A stretch of 64,000 nucleotides of DNA from Heterobilharzia americana (taxonomy: Eukaryota; Platyhelminthes; Trematoda; Strigeidida; Schistosomatidae). A program made the position numbers and the translations under genes. Below are positions 1 through 11,306 of the stretch, piece after piece. The notes beneath the pieces are model-generated. The model worked only from the letters and a program-made list of their open reading frames with translations, was not told where the DNA came from and made no database searches. Each line of letters opens with the position of its first letter. Within the stretch, counting starts at the first letter, position 1. Where the stretch lies: assembly GCA_944470555.2 (NCBI GenBank), contig OX104127.1, positions 129,271,113 through 129,335,112 of the forward strand, written 5' to 3'.

Positions 1-1096
1 GAACTGGATGGCGAGTAGTCTGGGAGTGGGTACGGACGTCAGATGCGCTGGCCTTGGCAGTCTACTGACGCTGTTGGCTGGTATACTGTCGACACCAACT
101 TTGGTTGAGAGCCATTGCCATTGTTGGACGTCGTGAGGGTACTGATCTTTAACCGAGCGGTCGTTTGGCAATTCCGGAACCACACGTATAACCGTAGTGC
201 GGTTTCTTTCGGGATTTCCAACCGCTGACTTTCTCTCCTCCTCTCTTATTGACCGCAGCTTGTCAGGCCTGGCCCGAACTTCGCTGGTATTAACAACGCC
301 CTGTTGTCGTGAGGGAAGGAGGGTGGCTTCGGTCCCTTTGGCAGTGTTCAAGGACACACATCAAGGGAGTGGCTTATCTGGGGGTGCCTGGCTTCCCCGA
401 GAAGGGCGACACAAAGTTACAGGGAAGGGGAAGTCCCAGCATCTGACAGTAGTAGGCCCACATTTGGCTGTCAGACTGTTCCCTCTCGATCAACAATAAG
501 TCTACCGATACATCGACGTTGAACAAAATGGTCGAGTTGGCCCTCCTGTGACCTGGGTTCGTTGTGGGCGGCACGCCCGACTTCCCAATGGGTTTGAGTA
601 TTTCCGCTGGTTGTCTCTCAGTCACGGTGTGTGGGATGTCTAGAGTGGGTTTCGTAGAGGGTCCAGAGGTCGATGTCTTTGAGCATGCGCTTGACTTTCT
701 CTGAGGCCAGGTAGGAGGCACGGAGACTTGACCCAATGTGGTCCTCAAGCGAGGCAGCGTGACCGCAGCTGGAGCTCTAAGTCCGTTTCCAGGCCCCTCT
801 GTGTTATCCTTTAGCTTAAACTCTACTTTGTTCGAAGATACTGGTAACTTTTGCGTGGCGGAGAGCATCTCTTTCAGGCTTTCTGTGCGGAGTGCGGGCA
901 TCTTCCTGCACTCCGGACAAATGTGCCAGAACCGCTTGCACGCTTGTCTCTTCGTCAGCTTCTAGTATTGTCGGGGGACTTTAGTGTCGCGGGGGCAATG
1001 CTCCCATTGGTGACATAGGTCGCCTGCAAATGCCTCATCGACTACCGAAACAACTTTAGTGCAAACACTGCAGCCATCGGGTGTTGTAAGGCAGCC
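1..1096 (-). pseudogene. Non-LTR retrotransposon ORF1 remnant with PHD-type zinc finger
   Basis: This is a minus-strand frame in a GC-rich island. Reading from about 1,096 downwards, the order is a C-x2-C pair (CSVC), a DLCHQW segment, EHC, then HICPEC. That is the spacing of a PHD-type finger, with one expected Cys of the second pair replaced by Gly. An in-frame TAG lies at 962-964. The frame then runs open to 374, ends, and a second frame (361 to the window edge) continues with motifs such as TTVIRVVPELPND and SRLPRPAHLT that resemble nucleic-acid-binding ORF1 proteins of fluke CR1-like elements. That assignment is from memory of the family. At least one stop and one frameshift make it non-functional, and the left edge truncates it. 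Zinc-finger identity is fairly sure; clade assignment is tentative. Confidence 0.55.
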
Positions 1097-1480
1097 TTCT
1101 TACCATGGAGAAGGTGCTATGGATTGTGGCGAACCGCTTGCGACAGCCTTGTCCGAAGCCCCTTACTCTGTTTTCTATTTTCAGGCATCGTATGATCCTT
1201 GCCCAAGACAGGACTAGTTTGTGACGGGCAAGTGCTACTCTGTGTCACCTGTCTGATGGCGACTGGAATTCTAGAAACACGGGTTGGGAGCTTCTTTAGA
1301 AGTTCGGCGTTCTGCCCTACCTCTGTTCGTCTGTGGGTACAGACTAGAGAGTTGTTCTGGGGGCTATAGTCCCTTTTTGTGCACGACCGCGTTATCCGTG
1401 TCAAAGCTTTGGATCTGGCGTTTTGGGCAGACATGTCACTATAATACAAACTTCCTGGGAAAACAAATAGTTAACAGCAA
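1097..1480 (-). other. GC-rich tract with unassigned 110-codon frame, probable 5' part of the same retroelement
   Basis: The GC-rich composition of the ORF1 remnant continues to about 1,480. It holds a minus-strand open frame at 1,117-1,449 that is rich in Arg, Ser and Thr and has no motif I recognise. It lies directly 5' of the zinc-finger frame on the same strand, so I infer a leader or N-terminal part of the element. It could equally be a different inserted fragment. Confidence 0.25.
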
Positions 1481-1936
1481 TAAGAAGGTTGAAGACTGAA
1501 TGCAGTAAAAGGAGAGAATAGATAGGGGAAGAAAATTTATGTTGGCTCACCTTCAGACGCCTGTCACTTGCTCCTTTGCTCTTGACCAACCAGTTTAACC
1601 GTAAGCTGCAAATGTGTATGTATAATCAGGAAAGATATTTCCCGGGGAATGACCTTGAGGAGAACCGAGAGCTAAGGCAGCTTGGCAGGCGAAACGCGCA
1701 AGAACCACTGACAGGAGGTAGACCGGTTGGTTCAAAAGAATAACAAAACCAATTTTCAACTGTTGAGAAGCGAGCTGACGAATACGCAGCGATGAAGTGC
1801 GTGCGGGAACAGAAGTGCTGCAAACATTAGACCCTTCTGGAATGAATATTGCAAGTGGGATATTTTCAATGTGGAAAAATCCAAAAGCTGAGAGACGAGC
1901 AAAAACACGTCACTGTCCAAGGAGCGGGCATCGGGT
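1481..1936. other. No gene recognised
   Basis: Composition changes from GC-rich to AT-rich across this stretch. A 65-codon minus-strand frame (1,626-1,823) shows no recognisable motif. I see no further element. Confidence 0.3.
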
Positions 1937-2860
1937 GTTGATGTAATAAAGCTTTAGTCAACACAAATTTCTTACTATTGCTATTCTAAATACCAGGGGT
2001 TTAATATCACATCATGTTGATGATGATACGCGTTTTGAATTCATGTATGATGAAACGAAATACCAGGTACAGAAATAGCACTGAATCATTCACACTTCTT
2101 TCCAATACTTCGCTTTATTTATACTACATGGATATTACTGGCTTTCGTTTAAACTTTGAGCTTTCATTCCTTTTCATTCATCCTTTTAAAAATAACACCA
2201 ACATCTTTGTGTAGTTGTTTTCCCTAAGGTCTTATCAGATGATTATTAGCTCTTCTATTTTCCTTGCTAGACATGAATTTATCACTTTGCTGCAACGAGT
2301 ATCTCATCCGTTTCCTGTCATATTTGAATCCATGAGAAATGCATTGGTTTTTAAACTTCGAATAACTACTGTATTTTTGCCCGTTTGCATCTGATGAAAA
2401 GTCGTTAGGTATTCATTCATTTCCTTTCGCAATTCTTTGTATTGTTGATTTTCTCAAATTGATTGCAGGAGTAAAATGTAACAAAATCTGTTTAAGTATA
2501 GAGATGAAGAACTTCATTCCAAATTGCTGAAGTAATTTAAAAGTTGACAAAATCTAATGGAATTCTAGAGTATATAAGGACTGAAAACAAAACGTTTCTC
2601 AGGTACTACTCAATTTAAACATCAAGTCAGTCCAATATGTAAGCCTCCATAAAAATCAATATGAGCAAACATTTTTCAGATTTGTAAGGAATCCAAGATG
2701 ACAGCAAACATTTTATCACCACTTTCCTCAAAAACTGGAGCTCTAATGGAGTGGAAATTTTTAACTGAATCTCACTAGTTGAATGCTTTGCCAAAAAATC
2801 ATGTTGTTGTATAGTTTATAGATAACATATCAAACTAAATCGAGGGCCTTATATCACACT
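1937..2860 (+). repeat. Unknown ~920 bp repeat module, copy 1, joined to truncated RTE
   Basis: This non-coding-looking module recurs at 13,217-14,140. From about 2,066 to 2,926 the two copies differ by only two substitutions that I can find, at about 2,632 and 2,854. The first ~130 bp differ at many sites. A TATATAAGG motif sits at about 2,571 and is followed by a short A-rich leader-like stretch. The longest frame (2,014-2,214) has no recognisable motif. The 3' side runs straight into RTE reverse-transcriptase sequence in both copies, so the join was copied as a unit. The module may be a transduced 5' flank or a distinct element; I do not recognise it. Confidence 0.75.
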
Positions 2861-3957
2861 TTTGCCAGTTGCTTCAACACTGAGGAGTGCCACAAATCTT
2901 TATCAACCTCATTCAACAGCTATATGAATAGGCCAATGGCCAAGTGATCCACAATGGAAAGCTCAGCTATGCTTTCGAAGTGAAGACAGGAGTGGGTCAA
3001 AGCTGCCGCCTCTTAATACTGATGATCTTGCTGGTTGTGGTCGATTGGACTGGATGATGCATCAAACTGTGAGGAGCTGTGAGAAAATGGGCATGTGCTG
3101 AATGAACCCATGAAAAGACTGACGAGATTTGGATTTCGTCGATGATGATTTATGCCTATTTTCTCATGTCGCACAAACTGGAAGATCTACAGGCGAAAAC
3201 AGACAAGTTGGAAGGTGAAGCAAGGCAGCGAAAACGGGACTTCAAGTTGATTAGAGAGGTCGGAAATGATGAAGATACCCAAACAACAATAGCATCAACA
3301 AGAAGAGGCACGAATCACCAACCTAAATGAAAAAGCCTCTGTCACCTACCTAGGCAGCATCGTTTAAACCACAAACGACAGCTGCGGGACGGAAGACGAT
3401 GTCGAATCATCCGGGATGGCAAAAGCAAGATAAACCTTCACTGACAAAAAATCAGTATGGAGGCCAGCTGCGCTTAGCATAAAGCGTGAGCAAGATCCGG
3501 ATTTTTATTGCCAATTCCGCTAAGTAATACCTCGATATGGATGAAAGGCCTGTCGGCGTTTCTCAAAAGCATTTTCGACGAACAACAGATATTAATCAAG
3601 GACTACCATTTACGCAAGATACTGAAAATCAGACTGTCAGAAGGAATCAGCCTCAAGGAACTCACTGTGCAAACAAAGAAACAAAAAAACCAATCGCCAA
3701 ATAAATATGCAGCCAAACAATAAGAAGACCATTTTTGGAAACCATGCACCACAAAAAGCTGTCCAGCAAAAGGCAAAGGCAAGAGGAAAACTTGAGCGCC
3801 CGAAGGTCATCACGTGGAGGCGATCGTCTGAAGAAAAAATAAAGATATGTGAGCAGGGTTGGAGCCATGTTAAAGCTACCACAGAGAACAGAGTGAAGTG
3901 GTGACGTGCTGCTGAAACCCTATTTTCCACTGGGAACCCAAAGGGCATATAATAACA
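2840..3957 (+). mobile_element. RTE-clade retrotransposon, 5'-truncated, RT to 3' end (copy 1)
   Basis: This is the C-terminal half of an RTE-type reverse transcriptase on the plus strand. It encodes the palm segment CQVIHNGKLS..FEVKTGV, a catalytic box read FVDD (3,135-3,146) where FADD is expected, and the following SHKLEDLQAKT segment. It ends with a CCCTATTTTCCACTGGGAACC-type tail and AT-rich 3' end shared with four other copies here. RTE elements copy their RNA into DNA at a nicked chromosomal site, using an AP-type endonuclease and the RT. Frameshifts and stops break the frame, the endonuclease is absent, and the copy cannot be autonomous. Confidence 0.8.
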
Positions 3958-6900
3958 AAAAAGTATAGGATACGGATGTACCAGTATGTTCTCGATGTGA
4001 CTTCATGTTCAAGGTAAAGATTAGGTATGTCAGCGGTTGCTAGTAGTTATCGTAAAAATGTCCCACTATTAAGATGCAATACATGCAACTCTTACGGAAA
4101 CAGTATAAGTTTCATATCTCCCCCAGATATACGCTTTATCGACATTTTTCGAGAGATAAACAGTGGTTTGTTAATTCAGGTACAGGAAGCAGCCACCTGC
4201 CCTCTGATCACTCCTTATTTGTTCAAACTGCCTCTCTCACAATTCTACCATAGTCGAACTCGGGAAGATAATTTTGGTGCCATTTAAGAACATCGAAGCT
4301 CCGTGTGTCATTTCAGAAATCAAAGCGTCTTCATTTTCACAAATTCTAAGTTTATTTTACAGTATTAAATACAGCATTTCCGTCACGTATATTTTGAGAA
4401 TAGAAGCAATTCACGCAATGATTGTTATGAGATACGAAGGTCAATATGCACTTTTCAAAGGCTGGGACACCAAATGATCAATTATATTGGGGCGTGGGAT
4501 AAACAGCGATGTCGCAGAATAATGCATTCATATTCCTCTTATTTTAACACACTGTTGTCAAGAAACCAATGTTTAGACACTTGATATCTGGGCTTCAGGG
4601 AAGAAGAGAGGTAAACATTTATAGAAAAGTTGTGAGAACGCATTTGTTTTCAAATCTCTTTTCACGTGATTCAAGACATGATACACACACTCCACAGCAC
4701 GTCTTGTTTTCGTCAAACACCGATGCTTATCACTTTAGTATTTTTTTAAAGAAGGCGGCGTTAACATTAGTAAACAATATCATTGACACAATGTTTGTAA
4801 TGACCAGATGATAGAAATATAACTATTGGAAACCTACCTACGTCCAGTATCCACCACCAATATTCTGTTCACCTCTTCAAGGTGAAAATAAGATGTCAGT
4901 TTTCAATAACTGTATGAGAAGTCACGATGTGTGAACGTGAAGTACTTTCCGAAGCTGAGAACTTAGCTATTCTGCCAGGTGGAAAACGCACAAAATACTT
5001 GTTAGTTATAACAACATTGAAGCCAGAACTCAAGTTTCTTCTTCTAGTTCAGGGTGCTGAAGATCAATCTTCTAAACTTGATTACATTATTACGGTTGAC
5101 TGCGTGGGCCGACAGGTTGAGTACCTAATTTTCATGATTGTCTGCGGCAATAAACAGGGTGTGCAATCAAAATTAACTATTATCATGTTGGATATTAGAA
5201 CCAGTGTCTCTCTACAGAATTCCGAATAAATAGAGTAAGCCCACCATGTTTACTATTTTGAACAAGAGGAATTGTACTCGAAGCATTATAAGATATCTGT
5301 ATTACACTCAGAAGGGTTAATACTTCAGGTTAGGGATAACCAAGTTTAGGTTAGTTTAAACATCAATAAACGTGCATTTCGTGTTTCTGATATTTGCAAA
5401 TATTCAGTAGTTGTATCGGTCCCAGTTAGTCATATTCATCATACTAGAAGCCTGAGTGTTTCAGTGCTACTTTAGTTGGGCATTTTTCCCAGAGAAAGGC
5501 ATATCCTGATAGAAAATGGGTTTCAGATTTTTTTTATTGACAAAGATAGTTGGTGTGCTTCGAGTGTTGAGTCCTGTATAACACACAGTGTACTAATTTT
5601 ATTCGATCAAGCATTTGTGCATTTTTACTTTCCACTTATCACCGATGCTGATCTTGTTCCTGGCTTCACAAGCTACATTCCCGAATACCAGTACTCTAAG
5701 CAACTCAAGAAATGAAGAGGCAGAAAATCAGAATTGAGTCTTAAATTTTCAGTTCATACAAGCTATGCTTATAACCTGTCACACGTATGTCTGACAAACG
5801 TTTGGCGTAGAACTTTCAGAGGACCTAGGCAAAGACAGTAAGATAAATGATAACTAACATCAGAGTTTGTAGACACTACAAGTAGGGGAAAAGATCAATC
5901 ACAATAACACCGGACGACGTTCATAAAACGAAATGGCTAGTGCTACATTGGTTAGAAGGACTTTTAAATCCGGTAAAGAATACTGCAACAGTTTGAGTCG
6001 AAATGACAATTTAATAGCCGTGGGGAAATTCATGAAATTTAGGATTTTAGATGTCTGCATTCACACTGAAAATTCAAAACATAAGCATGCGACATTCATC
6101 AAGCTGTGACAAGAATTTTACTCCAGAGAGGAAATCAATACTCGAACTGACGTACACACAAAATATTAGCATTTTGAATTCCGCAAATATTTCAATAGAA
6201 ACACGATTGCAAGACCAAAAGATCACACAACAAATAATCCGATATTCAGACGAATTCAACAAACATGCTGTAAAAGATGAAGGAACTTGTGTAGACCGTG
6301 GCAAAAAGCGAGAAACTATTGAAAGATTCGTGACATTCAGCGCATTAAAACACAGAGAACTACTATAAATATATACCAGTTGTAGTAGTTGAATTAGTGG
6401 TAATGGGAACATTAATGTTAGTAGTTTTCCTGTGGTGGAAGTTTTTGTTTTAATGGATGATTTTTGCACAAAATCTTTGTTTCTCTTTTTTGCGGAGTTT
6501 TTCGTGTGTTCTGCGTTTTACCTTTTTATTTTTAATTTTTTTCTTGCGCTATTTTGCAGTTTTGCTGAAATGGCTTTACATCTCTTTTCGGTTTTCCTTT
6601 TTTTAACTTTCTGTTTCATGTGGACGCTATCTGTTATGTTCTGTCTAATAAACGTTTTATTCTCGCTCTGCCATGTTCTTTGTTTCGCCATAGTATGAAT
6701 GTGAAAGTGTTCTCGTGTCATCTTTTTTTATATGAATTGTTTTTTTTAATGAAATTTGTTTCTGAAAATAATTTTGATGCGAAATTTTCAGAAGGAACCA
6801 AAAATATTTTGATAGAAAATTCGTTTTCAATGTTCAATCATCTTTTTTCTTTAATTCGACACCTATTGACATCAGTGTCAGCTGAGAAGCAGTTTTTAAA

Positions 6901-7390
6901 TAAGCATGAAGTAGGAATTCAGAGTTATTCATTTAAATAAGGATTGATCATATCAGGGCGCGAAACAATGAGTAGGTTAACCATACCGATTAAAACCAAT
7001 CAGATAATTGGGTACCGAGATTGAATTCTATAGAACCTGGTTTCATGTATGTAAGTCAAACGATAACAAGAGAAGTTGGTGCTGCGCTTGTGTTTTATTG
7101 CGATAGACGTCAGACACTCGTGGGATGCCTCATTCAATGGATCTGTGCCAAATGCCATGAATCGCTCATCCATATTTTCACTTCTAGTCGTCAGTATCAA
7201 AGTGATAATATCATAAAGTTATGATATCGGTAACAGATGTAATTTCGTTTGATGAAATATCCTGTTGGTTAGTGAAACGGTTATAGCCAGAACATCTTAC
7301 CTCAGAATACATCCGATTTTAAAATACTGATGTACGAAAAGTTTTTCCAGATGTATTGTTTTGTACTGATGGTGGTGGACTATCAAGCAT
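3958..7390. other. AT-rich stretch without recognisable gene
   Basis: Several open frames of 60-130 codons occur on both strands, for example 4,927-5,229 plus (100 codons from ATG), 6,051-6,368 plus and 6,074-6,469 minus. They overlap antisense or lack recognisable motifs. The region 6,430-6,720 is very T-rich. Nothing here can be assigned, and unspliced exons cannot be excluded. Confidence 0.3.
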
Positions 7391-7399
7391 GGTATTAGA

Positions 7400-7794
7400 G
7401 TATACTTTAAATCTTCAAATTCTTTGAAGAAAGCATTAGTCAGAGTGGAAGATGTGATTCCAAAGATGACACAAGAAAACTATATGTATAAGATGAAATA
7501 TACGGACTATGAGGTTAGTTATATTGGTGAAAGTTGTAGGCAACTGAAAGTTAGGCTGAATGAACATAGATTATATAGCAAACATCCACCAAAGAATGAA
7601 GTGGAATTAAAACTTTTGGAAAAGAGATTAGCAATAGCAACACATGCACAAAACTGCTTTTGATAATGTTGACATATTAAGGAAGAGTTCTCATTCACAT
7701 AAACAAAGATTCAGCTCAGATGTTTTGCATATTTTATCATCAACAAATGCTTTAAAAGGAAAGGAAGGAGTAGATTTGTCACCTATCTGGTAGA
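7400..7794 (+). pseudogene. Penelope-like element C-terminus with GIY-YIG nuclease
   Basis: The C-terminal end of a PLE polyprotein lies on the plus strand. A linker helix is followed by YKMKYTDYEVSYIGESCRQL, a GIY-YIG core read as the V-S-Y then Y-I-G pattern, with the conserved Arg in VRLNEH. The frame stops at TGA (7,661-7,663). A one-base shift there restores the family-typical tail FDNVDILRKSS..DLSPIW, which ends at its own TAG at about 7,792. In PLEs this nuclease nicks target DNA next to the RT. No RT is visible upstream, so the copy is 5'-truncated. Apart from the frameshift it is fairly well preserved. Confidence 0.75.
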
Positions 7795-7799
7795 CAAAA

Positions 7800-8815
7800 C
7801 ATTAAATGGGTCACCACTTCAGGATGAACTTCTAAAAAACAAATAAACTGATGTCAGTCCATGATGAATACTACTTCTAAAATAAAGATCAATTATTGTT
7901 CATGAACAAACATGTTTTTCATATTTGTATACAATAAGCAACAAACGACACATACATTTTCCATAACATTTACACATACACACACATTGTCTATTGAACT
8001 GTTTTTGATGACTAGTGACAAAGGCTGAATGAATTTACGATGACTAGTTAGAAATAATCAATCTGACCAACATATCAGTGACATAAAGGCAGAATTCCTA
8101 CACAGTTTCTGACAGTATATATTTTGATGTTCAATAAGAATTTAGGTATTCTGGTGAAGAAGCTGTAGCAGATTCAGCGAAGCATCCAGAAAAATCTTTT
8201 TTTCGATTTTCTAAACACGCTGGGATTATATTAAAACGTACTTATGCATTAAATATCAATAGTTATAGTAAAGATGGAGTCCATATGCCAATAGAGACCG
8301 ATAAGTTCGGTCCAATCAACAACGGTATAATGCAAGCAACAACATTAAATATCAGTAGTGTTGAGAAACTGAAGACACTAACCAGTGTCTAATTCCCAAT
8401 CATCATCTTCAGGTTTGAATCACACGAAAAGAATAGTGGTAACAGAATTAGGATGCATGTATTTTATGGATTCTCTTCAGTTGCTTTATAACCTACAGAA
8501 GAATATTGTTTTGAATAAAAACACGTTTTACAATGGAATATAATAGATCGATAAGGTTGTTTGGATCAACGTAGAAGATAACAGAGATGTAGTATGACAA
8601 AAGTTTTTGAAATCTGATGTTGTGAAGAATGCTTGAAGGTTAACAAGGATAGCAAGAAGTGCGAGGGGGTTGTACACAGTGTTATTCTGGAATTGGTAAG
8701 AATGACATCATGATTAAGTAAGCACAATAAAAGTTTAACAGACTTTGACTGTGTTGAGTAATACGATGAATAAACCTCTGAGGGTGACTATTTGTGCGTA
8801 CCAGAATAAATGCTG
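7800..8815. other. No gene recognised; possible PLE 3' tail at the left end
   Basis: The first ~100 bp follow the PLE stop codon and are probably its 3' untranslated region. The remainder to 8,815 is AT-rich, with no long frame and no repeat that I can match elsewhere in the window. Confidence 0.3.
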
Positions 8816-8816
8816 A

Positions 8817-8970
8817 TTGAGAAAATCCAAAGTAAACAAGTTCCTAACTCATATCACCTCCAATTGTGTCTATCGGTTCACATCTACGTGCCAAAGCCCA
8901 TACATTGGGAGAATAGAGAGAAAGGTTATTGTTCGTATTTCTGAGCACATCTTCAAGAATTTGAGCATGC
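8817..8970 (+). pseudogene. Second GIY-YIG remnant of a Penelope-like element
   Basis: A short plus-strand frame reads CVYRFTSTCQSPYIGR followed by VRISEH. This is the CxYx..CTCxxxYIGR.....RxxEH pattern of a PLE GIY-YIG domain and differs in sequence from the copy at 7.5 kb. It is closer to the minus-strand remnant at 23.4-23.9 kb (CIYQLKCTCVNTYI). The frame decays past 8,970. No RT is found beside it, so it is an isolated 3' fragment. Confidence 0.65.
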
Positions 8971-10080
8971 TGATTCTGCTACTATTGTTCCTTTTGCTTC
9001 ATTCAAGTTCAGGAAAGGAGAAAGTTCCACGAAATCTCAGGTTCCATATAATTTTCTTGTCCGTTTCAAATACTTGTTCATACTTCCAGACCTCCATCAC
9101 TTGAACTTTTACAAGACGGTGCATGTAAATATATGAATGGAACTTCGTTTGAGCACTAAATAATGCACTAGACTCATTTTTACTCAGCTGTTGCACAATG
9201 TCACAGAGGGAAATCCAGTAGGAGTTAGTTAAAGTTCATCTGATAGTCTTGACAACAGTTAGTATAAGGAAATAAAATTTAAACCTACGTAGTTTACTAA
9301 TCGTTATATTTCTACAAACGAATAGCAACTTCTCTTCTATTTTGAAGGTAGCCATTGTGCTGATAGTTCTTTATAATCATTTTATCAGTATTAAGTTGGT
9401 GAGAAATGAAAGGATAAGATGGGTATTTTCATCTACCTTGCTACTGAATAGTTAGTTCGTTAAGTGAGAATCAAAGGTGCTTTTGTATTGATCACTACAT
9501 TTTCTGTTGCAATCTGCTTTGTCTCTTGATTGAACAGTGTTTAGCGGAAGCGGATACGATAGTCTTCTATGAGATAATTTACCTAAATGAACTGGTTGGA
9601 GGTTGTTACAAATGATAAAAAACTACTGAGATATTTCGGTAAATGGGTTTGATGCAAAGGCAAGTCAGTCGAAAATGATCACTAGAAAATGTTAAACCGC
9701 GTTGAGTATAGAACAAGTCAGAGTAAAAAATTGATAAGGTGGTGTGGAAAAACTTATTTCTTATCAACTTTTCCCTAGAAGTTTTATGAACTACCAAGTT
9801 AAGCCTAATAATGTAGTTCTAATTTACATCCTACTTGTAGGAGCGCTACTATTAAAGTCAGTTTACTTTTCGTAAATTATATTTCATTTGTATTTTTTGT
9901 AAAGAAATAATTTAGCTTAGAGATAATTTTCTTTAAGTTTCATACGCAGTTAAAATGATTACATGAAGTAAGAGTAACCATAAATGCGTAATCAGCTTTC
10001 AAAGAGTAATCTAATTTTCTTTGCACCAATTACTTTACCTGTCTTTTTTCCATCACATGTTTTTTCGATAGTTGTGTCAG
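8971..10080. other. AT-rich stretch without recognisable gene
   Basis: Only short frames occur, none with recognisable motifs. The right end leads into the TATA box of the next feature, so part of it may be promoter-proximal DNA. Confidence 0.3.
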
Positions 10081-10088
10081 TATAAAAA
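10081..10088 (+). promoter_or_regulatory. TATA box of signal-peptide gene candidate
   Basis: TATAAAAA lies 56 bp upstream of the candidate start codon. A start site about 30 bp downstream of it would give a 5' UTR of roughly 25 nt. The spacing is what makes it credible in this AT-rich DNA. Confidence 0.5.
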
Positions 10089-10136
10089 GAGTTAGTGTTT
10101 CAAGCTGAAATACCTACATATCAAGTCTCTCAAATT

Positions 10137-10197
10137 ATGCAGTTGTTTGTACTTTTGTTATGCTTACTTATAGTTTCTGCAGAATTTGTACAAAATG
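10137..10197 (+). CDS. First exon of a small secreted-protein gene, micro-exon-gene-like
   Basis: ATG at 10,137 opens a 20-codon frame, MQLFVLLLCLLIVSAEFVQN. This is a textbook signal peptide: short N-region, Leu-rich core, and small residues (VSA) before the likely cleavage site. The exon ends in AAAATG followed by GTAAGTG, a consensus splice donor at 10,198, leaving phase 1. The TATA box at 10,081 fits transcription from here. A short signal-peptide exon followed by tiny exons is the known plan of schistosome micro-exon genes (MEGs), whose products are secreted by gut or glands. I infer membership from architecture only. Possible micro-exons in the following 1.1 kb could not be placed. Confidence 0.5.
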
Positions 10198-11265
10198 GTA
10201 AGTGACATATTTTTCAGGCAAATGAAAATGTTTAATTTATGAAAGCTATTCTTCTTTGAATCTTAGTCAGAGTCTAGAACTCAAGCGTATATTAAATTTG
10301 AACATCATGACCGTGAAGTTTTGCTAGCCAACGTTTGTTTCCATAGAATGTGTATAACATAAGGCGTTCAATGATAAACTTAGACGAAATGAATAAGACG
10401 CAATAAACAAACAGGTTAGGCATTCGATAAGTATTCAGCACATATTCTGGGCATATTCTGATAAAACTAAGAAAGTATTTTTCTCGTAAAATGAATTCGG
10501 CATCTCTCTCCTCAACTGTTAGATGTGCTTAAAGATTAACAGCTAGAAAAACATTTGTAATGAAGTCAAATTAAAGACTGTTAAGCATTGCCAGCTTTGA
10601 AGTGTCCTTTTTATTGTCATCCATTTGCACGGAGTTCACTTCATCTATCAGAAGGCGTTGATGAATAAGAATTTTATTAGTAAACTTTGTCCCGTTCAGA
10701 TTGTTAGACTGTACATTTTCTAAATATTTCTGTCAGATAAACTCCGTAATTTTACTAGGTAGATAAATACAGTCTTATTTATACCAAAGCATACACAAAA
10801 GTTACCTTGCTTCTCTGCCTGATCAGTATAACCAGAAAGTCCTTATTTCTCATGTGAGAATGAAATCTTGGAAAGGTTAATGTATTTTTGTGTATATTTA
10901 GACTCTTTGTGATAGTCTAGGATGAGAAAGGTCAAGTACTCATGGTTGATTGCTTCATAAGTTGAGCTAAAAGATCAGACTATTGACCAGGTTTCAACTT
11001 TAGTTGTTAAGTGCATTGCCAAGTTATAATGTAGAATACGAAGCAAGTATTTCAGTGAAATTCTTCCTACCAACTAAATCTGGGCAAAGAATACTGCATA
11101 AAATTAAGTGAGCAAAAATGAGTAAAATGAGCAATTGCTCGGTCATTTTGGTATGAGCCGAATAATGTTGAGTACATCATTTCACTGGAGATGTATTTCA
11201 GTAGAAAATTGTTAGTGCTGGTTTTTATTATATTCTGAGTACCATGCTTATATTTCTGTCTACAG

Positions 11266-11306
11266 TCAATTTCTTTTGGTGTTCAAGCAACACCTTACGA
11301 GAATAG
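11266..11306 (+). CDS. Possible downstream exon of the signal-peptide gene
   Basis: A pyrimidine-rich tract ending TTTCTGTCTACAG gives a strong acceptor at 11,265. Joined in phase 1 to the exon ending at 10,197, the frame reads V-N-F-F-W-C-S-S-N-T-L-R-E and stops at TAG 11,304-11,306. The product would be about 33 residues, roughly 15 of them mature. If unseen micro-exons lie between the two, both phase and product could change. This is a model and not an observed transcript. Confidence 0.25.

Noticed and set aside
4927..5229. 100-codon ATG-initiated frame
   Set aside because: It has no recognisable motif, promoter or splice context. Frames of this length are expected by chance in 64 kb.
6432..6721. 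Hydrophobic Phe-rich frame that could be called a membrane protein
   Set aside because: It is explained by a T-rich tract. The opposite strand is equally open, and there are no motifs.
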